A stretch of DNA of 64,000 nucleotides from positions 37,781,832-37,845,831 of the forward strand of contig NC_053046.1 of the NCBI RefSeq assembly GCF_003473485.1. The letters are read 5' to 3'. Under the pieces are notes generated by a model. The model searched no databases. It was not told where the DNA came from and worked only from the letters and a program-made list of their open reading frames with translations. Source of the stretch: Medicago truncatula (Eukaryota; Streptophyta; Magnoliopsida; Fabales; Fabaceae). The translations under genes and the position numbers were made by a program. Numbering within the stretch: position 1 is the stretch's first letter; each line of letters starts with the position of its first letter. Below, piece after piece: positions 43,610-55,700 of this stretch.

Positions 43610-44932
43610 TTACAATTTTGAGGGTATTACATCATGTCTAGCATTGTTTGGATTAAAAGACGCATATTGAAGAAGCTCAAATTCATGTTCAAACTTAGCC
43701 ATATAATTATCTTCCATGTTCACAATCGCTTCAATCCCATCTCCATCTCTTGTATCCATCAAAAATATAATATTCCTTGAAGACAAACCAGTAGTGGTGA
43801 TCCATATTGGTTTTCCCCATCCAAAATCTGCTTCATACATTGGAAACCTACACCAACTACTAAACGTAAACAAATTTTTATTCTCGGAATAAGGTTCTGT
43901 AACTTGCTTCAAGCATTCAGATATATTATTGTTCTCTTTCTCTCTAAATAATTTTGGATAAACGTTACAACATTCAGATAACCCTTCTTTTATCTGGCAG
44001 ACCAAATCTTCTAGTTCCATTTCCTTCTTATTTGCCAACATAGACGAAAACCAAAATATGTTCCCTACACAATGTTCAGACAATGGAGGAACCATTCTTC
44101 TACGAAGATCGACAATCATGCTAAACATTGCCGTCTGGAAATTTAACCCCATTATTGAAACGGCATGCTTGTAAATCCATGCAGTTACAACTTGTACTTG
44201 CGTGGGAGAATGCATGGAACTAGAAGTCACCATTGCCTTAAGAGACTTAATCATTGCAGGTTGAAAAACAAACCTTTTAAATACGACATTGTTTTCTTTC
44301 TTTATCACCATTTCTGGGAAGATAGGCAAATCCCTTTGTGGAAAAATTGTTGCCCCTGCATCAAGTAAACTCAAGGGTGATACTAATAACTCTTTTTTAT
44401 CTTCCTCTATCTTTTGGTTGATAATGGCCCAATCATTCATGAATTTGAAAATGGTTGAAGCATCACCAATTTTGTGAGTCATGCAAATACTTATTACCAT
44501 TCCTCCACATGTAAACCAATTTATTTGAATGGCTATAAAACTTGCTCTCCAATCCATTTCTTTCCATTGTAATTCATCAGGGAACAAAGGGTTCAACAAT
44601 TTTTCAGTAGGATTTTGAAGAATCTCTGAAAGTTTGTTTTTTATCTTTGTGACTAAAAACAACACCCCTTGGTCATTACATTCAATGGTAATTCTATCTT
44701 TAATCCTACCAGCAAAAGGATAGTATTTGGATAGAAGTTGAGATAAGGATTTTCGAAGTTGTGATATTTTTGAATTTTGGTCTATACTCTTGTTTGGGTT
44801 GTAAAAATAAAGCAATGGCGCATAGTTTCTGAAAATAATGTTGTCTATGAATGAAAGTGGGTAAAGTTTGAGGTGAGATGGAGTTGGTGATGAAGGTTTG
44901 ATGGTTTCTCTTGAAAGTAATTCTATTTCCAT
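43610..44932 (-). CDS. BAHD acyltransferase, vinorine-synthase-like, copy 2, 440 aa
   Basis: Intronless and full length, with HKIGD near residue 152 (THKIGDASTIF), DFGWGKPIWITT near 369 and the usual LLSKYYPFAGRIKD start region. It is co-oriented with copy 1 and very similar throughout. Small differences include VSPLSLLDAG, which copy 1 lacks, and a different C-terminus (NARHDVIPSKL). Both catalytic motifs are intact, so it is probably active as a cytosolic acyl-CoA-dependent transferase; substrate unknown. The ATG at 44932 is conserved with copy 1. A TATATAAC box lies at 45032-45039, about 100 bases upstream. Confidence 0.92.
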   Translation of the reverse strand: MEIELLSRETIKPSSPTPSHLKLYPLSFIDNIIFRNYAPLLYFYNPNKSIDQNSKISQLRKSLSQLLSKYYPFAGRIKDRITIECNDQGVLFLVTKIKNKLSEILQNPTEKLLNPLFPDELQWKEMDWRASFIAIQINWFTCGGMVISICMTHKIGDASTIFKFMNDWAIINQKIEEDKKELLVSPLSLLDAGATIFPQRDLPIFPEMVIKKENNVVFKRFVFQPAMIKSLKAMVTSSSMHSPTQVQVVTAWIYKHAVSIMGLNFQTAMFSMIVDLRRRMVPPLSEHCVGNIFWFSSMLANKKEMELEDLVCQIKEGLSECCNVYPKLFREKENNNISECLKQVTEPYSENKNLFTFSSWCRFPMYEADFGWGKPIWITTTGLSSRNIIFLMDTRDGDGIEAIVNMEDNYMAKFEHEFELLQYASFNPNNARHDVIPSKL

Positions 44933-46663
44933 GGTAATTAATTCATGAAATACTTTAATATTCTCACCAATGCAATTTATGCTATGACTAGTATATTGAT
45001 TGAATGTACTGCCTTAACAATACCACAAGTGGTTATATAGTGCATAAATTATAAGATTAAGACTAGTATGAAGCATGAACAAACGTATCTTTTGGTAAAA
45101 AAAAAAATCACACAGTTGACCAAAGTGTATTATTTTAGGAAAAAGATACATTTGCTTTGTTATCGGTATCACCAAATCAATTTTTGAATTTGTTTTTGCA
45201 GTGTCTCAGGTTCGAACTTCAAACCTTACATATAATAATGCATTATCTCTGTCAAGTGAGTTATACCGGTGATGATTGTGTGCTCGGTTCTTGAATTCTC
45301 TCATTTCCTTCTTTAATATATGGATCCATATATGTAATTATGTGTGTGGATAAAATTTCTTCAATAAGTATCGAATTTATTCTTGTTTCTTTAAACTCAA
45401 ACATTTAAGATTTATTCCAAAAAAAATAAAAAATAAAAAAATTACACACGTAGTGGCGTCCACATCAGCATTGACTTGATCAAAATTGCTCTGAGGGATC
45501 AAAATTGAAAAAAGGGACAATACTTAAGGGGCTAGATTATATTTTATTTTATTAGGGGACCAAAATTGCAACTTCCTAATACTTAAAGGATCAAAACCGC
45601 TATTAATCCATTTTAATATTAAATCTATTCTATCATTTTAATTTGTTTCTGCATAACATTAACCAATTCTACCTAATTCCCTATGTTTTGGGCCACTATA
45701 GGCAACCATCCACTACTCTATCCTCTCAGTTATTTATTTATGTTTTATTTTTTCTATACAATTCCCTAATTTTATGGGCAATGTAGTCAACCATCAATTT
45801 CTCTTTCTCGATTATTTAATTTTTTGTTATTTGTCTAACTTTCATAACTTATTTTGAAGAAGCTAAATTAGCAAACTCAATTGACACCGGGGAATCGAAC
45901 GTAAGATCGCGAGGAATATCACACTCTCAGATCCCAAATCAACACCGCTATACCTAAATTTCATAACTTTAAGCCTACTATCTTATCTTTGTAAAAAAAA
46001 AATATAATATCTTATCGTTTAGATAAGAAAAAAATTATGTCTCTTAAGCAATTTTGAAGCCAAAAACATGGTTACTATTTTAATTCTAAATCTATTTCAT
46101 TATTTTAATTTGTTTTTCCATTGGTTTTAACCAATTCTACCTATTTTATGGCCGGCCACAGTGGGAAACAACCCACTTCTCTTTCTCAATCATTTAATTT
46201 TTTCCCCTAATTTTCTGCCTACTATCTTATCTTATTTTATATATAAAAGTTGATAAACAAATTTATGTATAAAAATGCTATATCATTGGTGTTATTTAAA
46301 TAAATAAAAATTTATATTATATTTGTTAAATTATTGATATCATTGAAAAAGTTAAATATAGTTTATTACAATACGATAAAAGTGCAAATATTGTTTTTTT
46401 AGAGGTAAGAAAGTGTAAAATATTATACCTAAAATTTTAATCAAATCTATATTCATTCTATACCATGTATAAAGGAAATAAATAATTTTGGGGTGACTTT
46501 TCACCTACAATTATATTCTTAAACAAATTAGTCTGTAAAAATGCTATGTTGTTGATATTATTAAAAAATATAAGAATTTATATTATGTATGCTGTATATT
46601 TTATTTTAGGGGATATTCATTTGAAGAATATAAATATAGTTTGTTACAATATAAAAATGAAAA
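44933..46663. other. Intergenic with repeat scraps
   Basis: It holds the copy 2 promoter (TATA at 45032-45039) and a SINE-like B-box string on the minus strand near 45200-45270. At 45480-45600 GGGACCAAAATTGCAA-type phrases resemble decayed Mutator-type TIRs. No gene. Confidence 0.4.
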
Positions 46664-47027
46664 ACAAATGATTTCCTTGAAAATTACTATATTTTCCCAA
46701 CAAGACAACTTCATTTCACCGTATCACAATATCAAGATTTTCTAGTGGATATTGCTGAGGATTTCGTTAGAAAATTACACTCACTTGGTGCTAGGAAATT
46801 ATCTATAACTGGTCTTGTTCCTATTGGGTGTCTCCCATTAGAAAGGGCTACAAATATTTTTGGTGACCATGCTTGCAATGAAAAATACAATAGAGTGGCT
46901 TTGCAATTTAATGCCAAGTTGGAGAATATGATATCAAAGCTAAATAAGGAGTTACCACAATTGAAGGCTTTGTCGGCAAATGCATATGAGATTGTCAATG
47001 ATATCATTACAAGACCTTCCTTCTATG
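46664..47027 (+). pseudogene. GDSL esterase/lipase relic, partial middle exon
   Basis: The frame opens inside the family's GTNDFLENYY block (TNDFLENYY) and runs without a stop through SQYQDFLVDIAEDFVRKLHSLGARKLSITGLVPIGCLPLER to IITRPSFYG, then a GT at 47028 exactly where exon 2 of the intact gene at 15806 ends. The signal-peptide exon with the nucleophile Ser and the DxxH exon are absent nearby. It is a truncated copy of a paralogue, intact in frame, hence fairly recent or under some constraint. Confidence 0.85.
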
Positions 47028-47439
47028 GTATGTTTTCTTTATTTGTTCTCACAACATATATATCTATCTTATGTGATACATCTTATTATGGTATTTTATG
47101 TGTTGCACTTCTCTTTCGTTGGCTATGACTATAAGTCTATAACACAAAATATACAAACACACATATAGGTTCAAAAATAAAATAGAATTGATGTTCTTCT
47201 TCTTGGTCATGGGGCCATCACATGGTTTTGAGCAACTATATAAGTGAAGTTGATACCATATTTTCATCCGAAATGCATTAGGTATATTGGTCATTTCACT
47301 TTTATGTTGTTGAACATCCACTTTTTCTTTCAACGTAAGACTCTTATTCACCTTTGATATACCAACAATCTCCTTATCAAATGTCAGACCATGGATATGT
47401 ATATGTTTCCTCCCAAGCGAAAACTTTTTCATTCACATA
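47028..47439. other. Noncoding, GDSL relic flank
   Basis: No exon 3 of the GDSL gene was found here, although the donor-like GTATGT is kept. Nothing else recognisable. Confidence 0.4.
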
Positions 47440-48330
47440 CACTTGCATCGTCGTATGTCGTTGACACTACATCAACAGGACATGCCGTCTGACCACCATT
47501 GTTAAGAAGACTTTTGATACAAGAGTTGGTTGAACCATTGACTTTGATATCATTGTTATGTCACGAGGAGATCCAAAGTATCATCACTCCATTGACCATT
47601 AAACAACAACACAAGTGAAATTGGATATTACATCGTCACTAAAAACCCATTTCATTATTTTAATTTGTTTCTCCATTAACTTTAACCAACTCTACCTAAA
47701 TTAACATTTTGATTGATTATTGTCTAACATTCCACTTAACCAGTCCAACAACACTTGCTTATCACCATAGTCACAAGGTGCCTACACATTTACCCTGATA
47801 GCCTTATTGATTCCCCAAACATCCTCCACCACAATCTCATGTTTATCATGGAGTATCATCCAATTCTTCCAATCGATGTTAACAGACGAAGCGTCTTTAA
47901 CATTTCTTTCCTCTCTTTACTCAAAAGTCTTGCAAATATTCCTCAAGGAAGTAAGGGGAATCTTCTTACCCTTGACAAAAGTATTTTTGAAGTTATGATC
48001 AATACGGGAAACACCACCTTGTCTAGTCTAGCTCCTCGTGGGTGCCACACAATGCTTGTTATTCAAACAAGAAGACGCCTTCTTGGCCGCAACAAAAGAA
48101 AAAACAAATCCAACACACCTAACATTTTGATCTTGCATCCACTCAATGCTCTACGATCCAGAAACGATAGTGACACGTCGCTTGGGAGGACAATAAAGAG
48201 ATTGTTTTGCAGACTTCGTTAGTTTCGTTCCCGTGGTAGAACCAGCACTACCTTTTTGAGCACCCTTCGTACCTGCATTCTCCTGGCTACCTCTGCTGCT
48301 GGGGTTTACTTTAATTACACATTCCTTCCT
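47440..48330 (-). pseudogene. Decayed LINE-like ORF fragment
   Basis: Minus-strand frames give interrupted stretches such as TKSAKQSLYCPPKRRVTIVS (about 48220-48170) and VNIDWKNWMILHDKHEIVVEDVWGI (about 47900-47820). The WKNW...VEDV.GI pattern resembles the region before the endonuclease in plant LINEs as I remember it. Stops and shifts break it throughout. Identification is tentative. Confidence 0.4.
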
Positions 48331-48850
48331 TTCTTAAAGTAGTTAGTTTATGCAAAAGATGATGATACCACCGAGGCAAAGACATGTTAGTGAGCAAACA
48401 TGAGGATGGAATCGGTGCATAATTGAACATAGTTTATGCTACACCCTAATTTGTAATCCACCAATGGCAAACATGTCTCTTTACTTTAGAAGACAAACTA
48501 GAAAGGATTAGGATGCATATATGTTTCGAATTTGTACCAAATAGAAATATATTACAAATATTGAATAAGAACGGAGTTTTGCCTTATTTTCTTCATTATT
48601 CTGAAGCAAATACCAAACAGAAAATACTTGAAACTAAGTTTACAAGGAAAACCATTAATTTCATCAAGGTGGAAACAAATGTATTCACTAGATAAAGTCA
48701 TTTAAGACTGATAAATTGGAAGAAAATAAGGCATTTTAGAATTTCAATCTTGACTTAGAAGAAATATGTTACAAATCTTTTATGCGAACCCACACATCGA
48801 CAAATAATTAATACATATAGATCCACATGTTAAGAAGGAATTGAGAGAGG
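48331..48850. other. 3' flank of broken BAHD copy
   Basis: Noncoding. The segment GAAGACAAAC...AAAGGATTA...GCATATATGTTT near 48490-48525 resembles sequence at about 36005-36040 (3' of COG5), so a small dispersed repeat may be involved. Confidence 0.4.
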
Positions 48851-49182
48851 TCAAGAACAGTTCACACAATCATCATCTCTAACATTGTTTGGATCAAGAG
48901 AGGTATACTCAAAAAGCTCAAAGTCATGTTCAAACTTAGCCATATAATTATCTTTCATGTTCACAAGAGCTTCAATCCCATCTCCATCTATTGTATCCAT
49001 CAAAAATATAATATTCTTTGAAGAACAACCAGTAGTGGTGATCCATATTGGTTTTCCCCATCCAAAATCTGCTTCATACATCGGAAACCTACACCAACTA
49101 CTAAAAGTAAACAAATTTTTATTCTCCGAATAAGGTTGTGTAACTTGCTTCAAGCACTCAGATATCTTATTGTTCTCTTTCT

Positions 49183-49508
49183 TGTTAGTTTGTTTTAATT
49201 CAAGTTTAGTTTAGTGATAATCACAATCAGTGAATAATCACACTTTGTTTTAGTTTGTTACAAGTTTGTTAGAGGTTAGCAAATAAGATCTAGAGTTTGT
49301 TACATTGCTTGTGCTTCAAGCAACTTAGCTAGACATTGTATATAAGCTACCTCCTTTGTATATTTTCATAAGCATCAATAACAATTTCATCATAACTTCT
49401 CTCTTCTCTCAATTCTCTCTAATTCACAAATCACAAATTCACATAAACCCTAGAATCATAAATCTGCTTCTGTTGCTTGTGTAACAAGCATCAATTGATG
49501 CGCTATCA
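49183..49508 (+). mobile_element. Solo LTR, 326 bp, 5-bp target duplication TTTCT
   Basis: TGTTAGTTTG at the left and GCGCTATCA at the right give TG...CA ends. TTTCT is at both flanks (49178-49182 and 49509-49513). A promoter-like TGTATATAAG (49337-49346) with CT-rich sequence downstream fixes the plus-strand orientation. No internal coding remains, so it arose by LTR-LTR recombination. Superfamily probably copia from its size. Confidence 0.9.
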
Positions 49509-50334
49509 TTTCTCCCTAAATAATTTTGGATAAACGTTACAACACTCAGATAACCCTTCTTTTATTTTGCAGACCAACTCATCTAGCTCCATTTCCTTCT
49601 TATTTGCCAACATATACGAATTGCAAACTATGTTCCCTGCACATTTTTCCGACAATGGAGGATCCATTCTTTTTCTAAGATTTACAGCCATGCAAAACGA
49701 CGCCGTTTGGAAATTTAACCCCATTATTGAAACTGTATGCTTGTAAATCCATGCAGTTACAACTTGTACATGTGTGGGAGAATGCATGAAACTAGAAGTT
49801 ACCATTGCCTTAAGAGATTTGATCATTGCAGGTTGAAAAAAAAACCTTTTAAATACGACATTGTTTTCTCTCTTTCCCGCAATCTCTGGGAAAACAGGCA
49901 AATCCCTTTGTGGAAAAATTATTGCTCCTGCATCAAGTAAACTTAAGGGTGATACTAATAACTCTTTTCCATCTTCCTGTTTGGTTGATAGTGGCCCAAT
50001 CATTCATGAAGTTGAAAACGGTTGAAGCATCACCAATTTTGTGACTCATGCAAATACTTATAGCCATTCCTCCACATGCAAAGCAGTTTATTTGAATGGC
50101 TATAAAACTTGCACTCCAATCCATGTCTTTCCATTGTAATTCATCAGGGAACAAAGGGTTCAACAATTTTTCAGTGGGATTTTGAAGAAACTCTGAAAGA
50201 TTGTTTTTTACCTTTGTGACAAAAAATAACACACCTTGATCATTGCATTCAATGGTAATTTTATCTTTAATCCTACCAGCAAAATGATAGAATTTAGATA
50301 AAAGTTGAGATAAAGATTTTCGAAGCTGTGAGAT

Positions 50335-50893
50335 CAGGGGCGGATACATACACCGGCTATGTGTGGCTAAAGCCCCACATGCCTTTTCCTTTTTTTTTAA
50401 TTTTTTTTTAATTTTTAATAATAGATATAATACAAAAGAACAAGTCGGTAAATGAGTAAATTATCTCTTTTAAAGTGTGTTTTATATTTGAATCCTGCAA
50501 AGTCATTTGCGGTTTTTGATGTGAACAAATTATTGAGGATGACTAAGTTTTATCCAAATGATTTAATAGATGTGCCGGAAGTGGCGTTACGCCATTAACT
50601 TAAGAATTGTGTTACAAATATTCGATTTGATCCAAAATTTGCTAAGTCGAATCTACTTTCACATCTTTGTGCAAAATTTGTGGAAACAAATAAATGCAAC
50701 ACATTTGCTATGGTTTATTAACTTTTGAAGCAGACTTTGCTTTTGCTGGTAGCAACTGCAAGTGTTGAACATGTTTTTTCATTGTAATGTATTGTATCAA
50801 ACAATGTTATTACTTATTTTTAATATAATTATTTGTATTATTGTTCTTTGAAAATTTAGCCCCACATATATTAAAAGTCTGGATCCGTCCCTG
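50335..50893 (+). mobile_element. Non-autonomous hAT element with dimerisation-domain remnant, 559 bp
   Basis: The 8-bp duplication TGTGAGAT flanks it (50327-50334 and 50894-50901). Ends CAGGGGCGGAT and ATCCGTCCCTG are the classic hAT tips. Within, on the plus strand, fragments VETNKCNTFAMVY, stop, LLKQTLLLLVATASVEHVFS match the C-terminal dimerisation region of zinc-finger MYM/hAT transposases. Stops make it dead. Confidence 0.92.
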
Positions 50894-51065
50894 TGTGAGA
50901 TATTTTTGAATTTTGGTCGATACTCTTGTTTGGATTGTAAAAGTAAAGCAATGGCACATAGTTACTGAAATAAATGTTGTCTATTAAAGAAAGTGGAAAA
51001 AGTTTGAGATGAGGAGTTGGTGATGAAGGTTTGATGGTTTCTCTTGAAAGTAATTCAATCTCCAT

Positions 51066-52704
51066 GGTAATCAATTGCCTCTCCAACTGATGAAATATTT
51101 GAATATTCTTACTAGTACAATTTAATTTATGTAGTGAGTCGTATATTGATTGAATGTATGTATTGATATAACTATAGCACAAGTGTTTATATAGTGCATG
51201 AATTATAAAGCTATTACAAGATCAAGACCAGTCTAAAGTATATGAATACATGTATGAATTATAATTATATTCTAGCACCAACGTGTTATTATTATATCCC
51301 TAAAAAAAACGTGTTATTATATCGAAAATAATCAATCACGATGTTATTCGTTTCTGTGACATTCAGCTTTATTTAGTGTGCGTTATTTAAATCTAAGATT
51401 ATTATATTTATTTGAAACATGCATATAGTATCAGATTTATTTATTAGTAGTACCAGTCAAAAAGATGAAGCTTGCATAGATTATTTTATTGATTAATTGT
51501 CACAATGGAGGATAATGTATAATTACCCTTGTTGATTAATGGTCAATAGTAGGCTTTCGTATCACTTTGTTCAGTAAACTGTTTGTCACGGGCATTTCCT
51601 TTGACATTACATTGGTTAGGTTTCGTATAAACTTGTATATTAACAAGAACAATCCATTTGTGTTTTTTTTTTTTTGTTGTTATAATGCTAAGAGTGAAAA
51701 AGAGAAGAGAAAACAAACACAAACTACTCTCTAGAAAAGAAATTTTGAAATGCGTCCATCTTCTGAAGATACAGAGAGATCATCTAAATATGAAGAATGT
51801 CATATGATCCTTGAATATAGCATAAAAGATCCGATAAATAAAAATCAGCGCTATTTCCAATAACCCTACCATCGCCAGCTCTAACAGGCAAACCTAGACA
51901 AGAATGAAGCAAGAATAGTTACCGTTGTTCCACTTAACGAGTCTTTCACCAGGTATAGCATTGGAATTAACAGAAAAGCAAACTTGTGTGTTTGAGTTAC
52001 CTAGATGTTTATTTTAGCAAGTTGATTATTAGTTTTTATCAATGATTGTCAACTCTAATAACTAATAATTGGAAATGAGTCTCAATGATTGCCATCTTGT
52101 AAACACTTCACTGATGCATGTAGGTTGTACATAAGTTTTTTTTCTCTCAAGAAGCAGATTCATATAAGTTTGATATTATTTATATAAATTTCAATAAATA
52201 ATCTCCGTGAACAAAGCTCAAACATTGCATTATAAAGGGGTTGAGATTCGAACTCCGAATTCCCCACTTATTCACCTTAATTGATGAGTTTCAAGCCACT
52301 ATGCTACTTCAAAAATACAAGAAATAGAAGAGTATAGTTTAAAGTGTTGTGTGTTGCACACAACCACACAACCGGCTATGATCAATGAGGAACGATCCAA
52401 AGAACCAGGTCATAACGTACTAATGTTCAATCAGTTGTTCATTAATGGGAAAAATGAAAATAACAACATGCCAACATTTTCCTGAGGTATTTGTATACCA
52501 CTAAATGACATGATGCTCCTCAAAAGATTACTCATCACTACACTAGTCTTTAATTCCGAACATGAAAAAAACGAAAAACAGTGAGGATAATCATCTTTAA
52601 GACCACACATTTCCCTTTAATATTCTACATACTATCATTTCCTATAGCATAAAACTGGTAATGATTTCAGGACTAATTTTGTAACACTTTGTTTGCGAGT
52701 TTCA
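51066..52704. other. Intergenic with a SINE-like fragment
   Basis: Contains the copy 3 promoter and, at about 52210-52325, a SINE-like piece (CATTGCATTATAAAGGGGTT, GAGATTCGAACTCC, CACTTATTCACC) like the one at 41720. The last few hundred bases are the probable 3' untranslated region of the PDI gene. No gene seen. Confidence 0.4.
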
Positions 52705-55700
52705 TTATAGTTCATCTTTGGTCGAGGCATCTTCTCCCATGAGTTCTTCAAGAGAAAATTCATCCTCCTCAACTATTTCTCCATCTTTTCCATCCCATGG
52801 TTCTGTCTTTACAATGGTGGGAGGAGTGTCACCTAGGGGCAAGTTCCCTTTGCCTCCGCGTCCAGCTTCTTTCACAAATTCTCTGAAGAAAATAAATCAA
52901 TAATGTTCAAGCACTTGTTCGTTTCAGTAAAGCGCGAACTATTTAGCATAAAATTAGAAAAATAGACTTACATAATTTGGTCAAGTTCAAAAGCACTTTT
53001 GAGAGGAGCATAAACACCTTTCTTAACGTTCAAGGCTACTAATGCTGGATAACCATACCCACCAACACCAACTTTCTGCTCAAGATCTGGCTGCTTACCG
53101 GCAGCTGCCCATACATAGCTGTTCAAGACACAAATTCAAACAAAAACCGTTCAGCATCATTCATCAGCAAAGACTGATTCAAGAGTTTGATGAAGATGCA
53201 TGCATTGTTGGTGTAAAATAGTTTTACACTGACATCCAATGAGAACCCATTATATTTCCATGTAAGTACACTTTACAACCGCAATTTAAAAATAACTGCA
53301 ACATGTAGGATTCACATTGGTGTAAAACTAGTTTACACTAACAATGCATGTTGCCTTTTATCTTGATTTAAACATGTTTGTAAAGCATTTACAAAATCAA
53401 TAGTATAAACCAAAAGTTAAATTTGAAAGATTAACTCAGTCATAGAGTGATGTTAAATTTACAAAATCAATAGTATAAACCAAAAGTTAAATTTGAAAGA
53501 TTAACTCAGTCATAGAGTGATGTTAAAGTATGAACTGTACGCAAAATGTTATTTTACTTGCCTGTAAGGACTCCTTTTGAACTTCTCTGCAACTGTTAAT
53601 AACTGCTGAAGGTATCTGTTTCTCCCCTCAGCCTTGGAATCCAAAATGTCGGGAAGGAAGGAAACAAAACAGATAGCAGCAGAACCACATTTCTCTTCCA
53701 AAACATCCTATAGACAACACTTATGTTTATATCTTATATTCTTTCTTTCAAATCAGTGTACAATCAAGTAAAGTTTGCAGGAGAACAAACACTCACTGGA
53801 CTATATAGCTCTGTCACTTCTGGAGGAGCAACATTTGTTTCCAGCTGCTCTAGTGCGAATGATTCGATGGCTGCTGCAGTTCTAGCACCCTCGTAAGGAA
53901 TTGGAGTATCTTTATCGGCTCCAAATACCAAGATTGTTGGGAATCCTTGAACATTGAACCTGCTCATCAGAGACTGACAAAAATATATTCTATCAGAATA
54001 ATATAAACCGAAAGGCAGAATAAAAAGGTTAATATTGAACACTAATAATAATTGTAATAAATAAATTGAAAAGAAAGGTAGAGATCATCTTGATCAAACA
54101 ACCAATGGATTTTCGAGTACTAATCAGTTTTGTCGATTGCAGATAGTAAAAAATAGCAGTTTGTTAAAATTATGCTACGCTATAGCCGCTATTTGACAAA
54201 ACTGATTCTAATTTTTATCAACTACTATGAGATTAGATATACTCCATAAGCTTACCTTGTCAGCATCACAGTCAACATGACCCAGTTTAACCTTCCCTTT
54301 CAAATTATTGGATGCTCTTTTCCACTCAGGAGCTAATTTTTTGCAATGGCCACACCTTTGAGAAATAAAAAAAGACAAAAGTTGTAATTAGATTTAGAAC
54401 TGCAAATCTGAAAGTAGAATTACATGTTCAGTCAGGTAATAAATAATTGAAATATAGGAAGTACTCACCAAGGTGCGAAAAATTCTACAATCCAAAGTTC
54501 TTTGCTTTTGATAACCAATTCATCGAAGTTACTAGAGTTTAGTTCTACCGAAGAAGAAGCGGTGCTTTCTTTTTTTTCATTTGATCCACCTGTTGCTTTT
54601 CCATTTAACCGTTCCTTCAAAAGAGCCTTTACCTGTACATGCAAATAAACTATAATCACACGATATTACAAGTAGTAGCCACTTAACAGTCAACCCTAAT
54701 CCCAATACAATAATATTCCCACTCTGCTGAAATTTTGTACACTACCAAGTGGTGTTGCAAGTTTCCCTTTCAAGTTATTGATCAAATTCTCCTTTACTTG
54801 GAGTAATTTTTCATAGAAGTACAAGAAATTGTTGTTTTCCACAAAAAGAAGACATCTATCTACTCTATCCAAAATCCAAATTGTAACACTACACATGTTG
54901 GAAATATTTGATTGAAACTTTAGGGGAAAAAATGTTAAAATGTCCCAAGAGATTCCAACAAACCTGTTGAAGTGCAAATTCTGCGATCGGTTTAACGTCT
55001 CTGGCTCCTTGGTAATCAACTGGTGGTTTTCCAGGTGAAAACACCTTTATAGTTGGAAATCCTCTAATACCATATTCCTGAAGGGAATTAAGAAAAGACA
55101 CAAAAATCTAAATGATTTTTTCAGATTTTGCAATTAACAGTTATAATAAAATAAATGAAGAAAATAGCCGAACATGTAAATCATAACAGGAGAAAGTTAC
55201 AAGCATTAGATGAATAAATATTTCATCGTGCAAACAGTAACAGATGTCATGTAAGAGACAGGAAAATAAATAATCTCAACAAACATATTCTTATTCGTTA
55301 GTGTAATATATTCTTTGGTTGCTTTACATAGAAATGGAAGACTAGGAATATAAGGAAGGAAAAACTTTAAATATAATGATATAAAATATGTCAAGCATGG
55401 TAGGATCTTGAACATGCCTTAAAACATCAAACAATTTTATATCTAAAATGATGACGTCGAATTAATCATATGCCACATATTTAAAATAGTTATAGGAGGA
55501 CACTTGACCCTATTTGGATAAACAACTTAATTAAGCACTTATCATATAGGTGTTAATGTATAAACTATTTCTATAACAAAAGATAAAACAAATTCGACCT
55601 GTTTTTCATATAAGCCTAAAGCTGTTTTCATAAGTTATCCTAGAGAGCTTATGGAAATAAGCTGAAAAAAGCTTATGAACATGTCATACACAGTTTTCAT

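Larger units (their letters stand above)
48851..51065 (-). pseudogene. BAHD acyltransferase copy 3, broken by two insertions and a frameshift
   Basis: All parts of the gene are still present in order. The N-terminus is at 51065-50902, the next part at 50326-49933 (with HKIGD), then 50003-49514, and the C-terminus with DFGWG at 49177-48851. An hAT element (50335-50893) interrupts codons near the YYPFAG region, and a solo LTR (49183-49508) interrupts the last third. A 4-base deletion near 49977 relative to copy 2 shifts the frame between the second and third parts. Remaining identity to copies 1 and 2 is high, so inactivation is recent. The promoter TATA (51185-51193) survives. Confidence 0.92.

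Noticed and set aside
47755-48222. 155-codon plus-strand ORF
   Set aside because: The minus strand of the same stretch shows LINE-like coding text; the plus-strand frame looks like its shadow.
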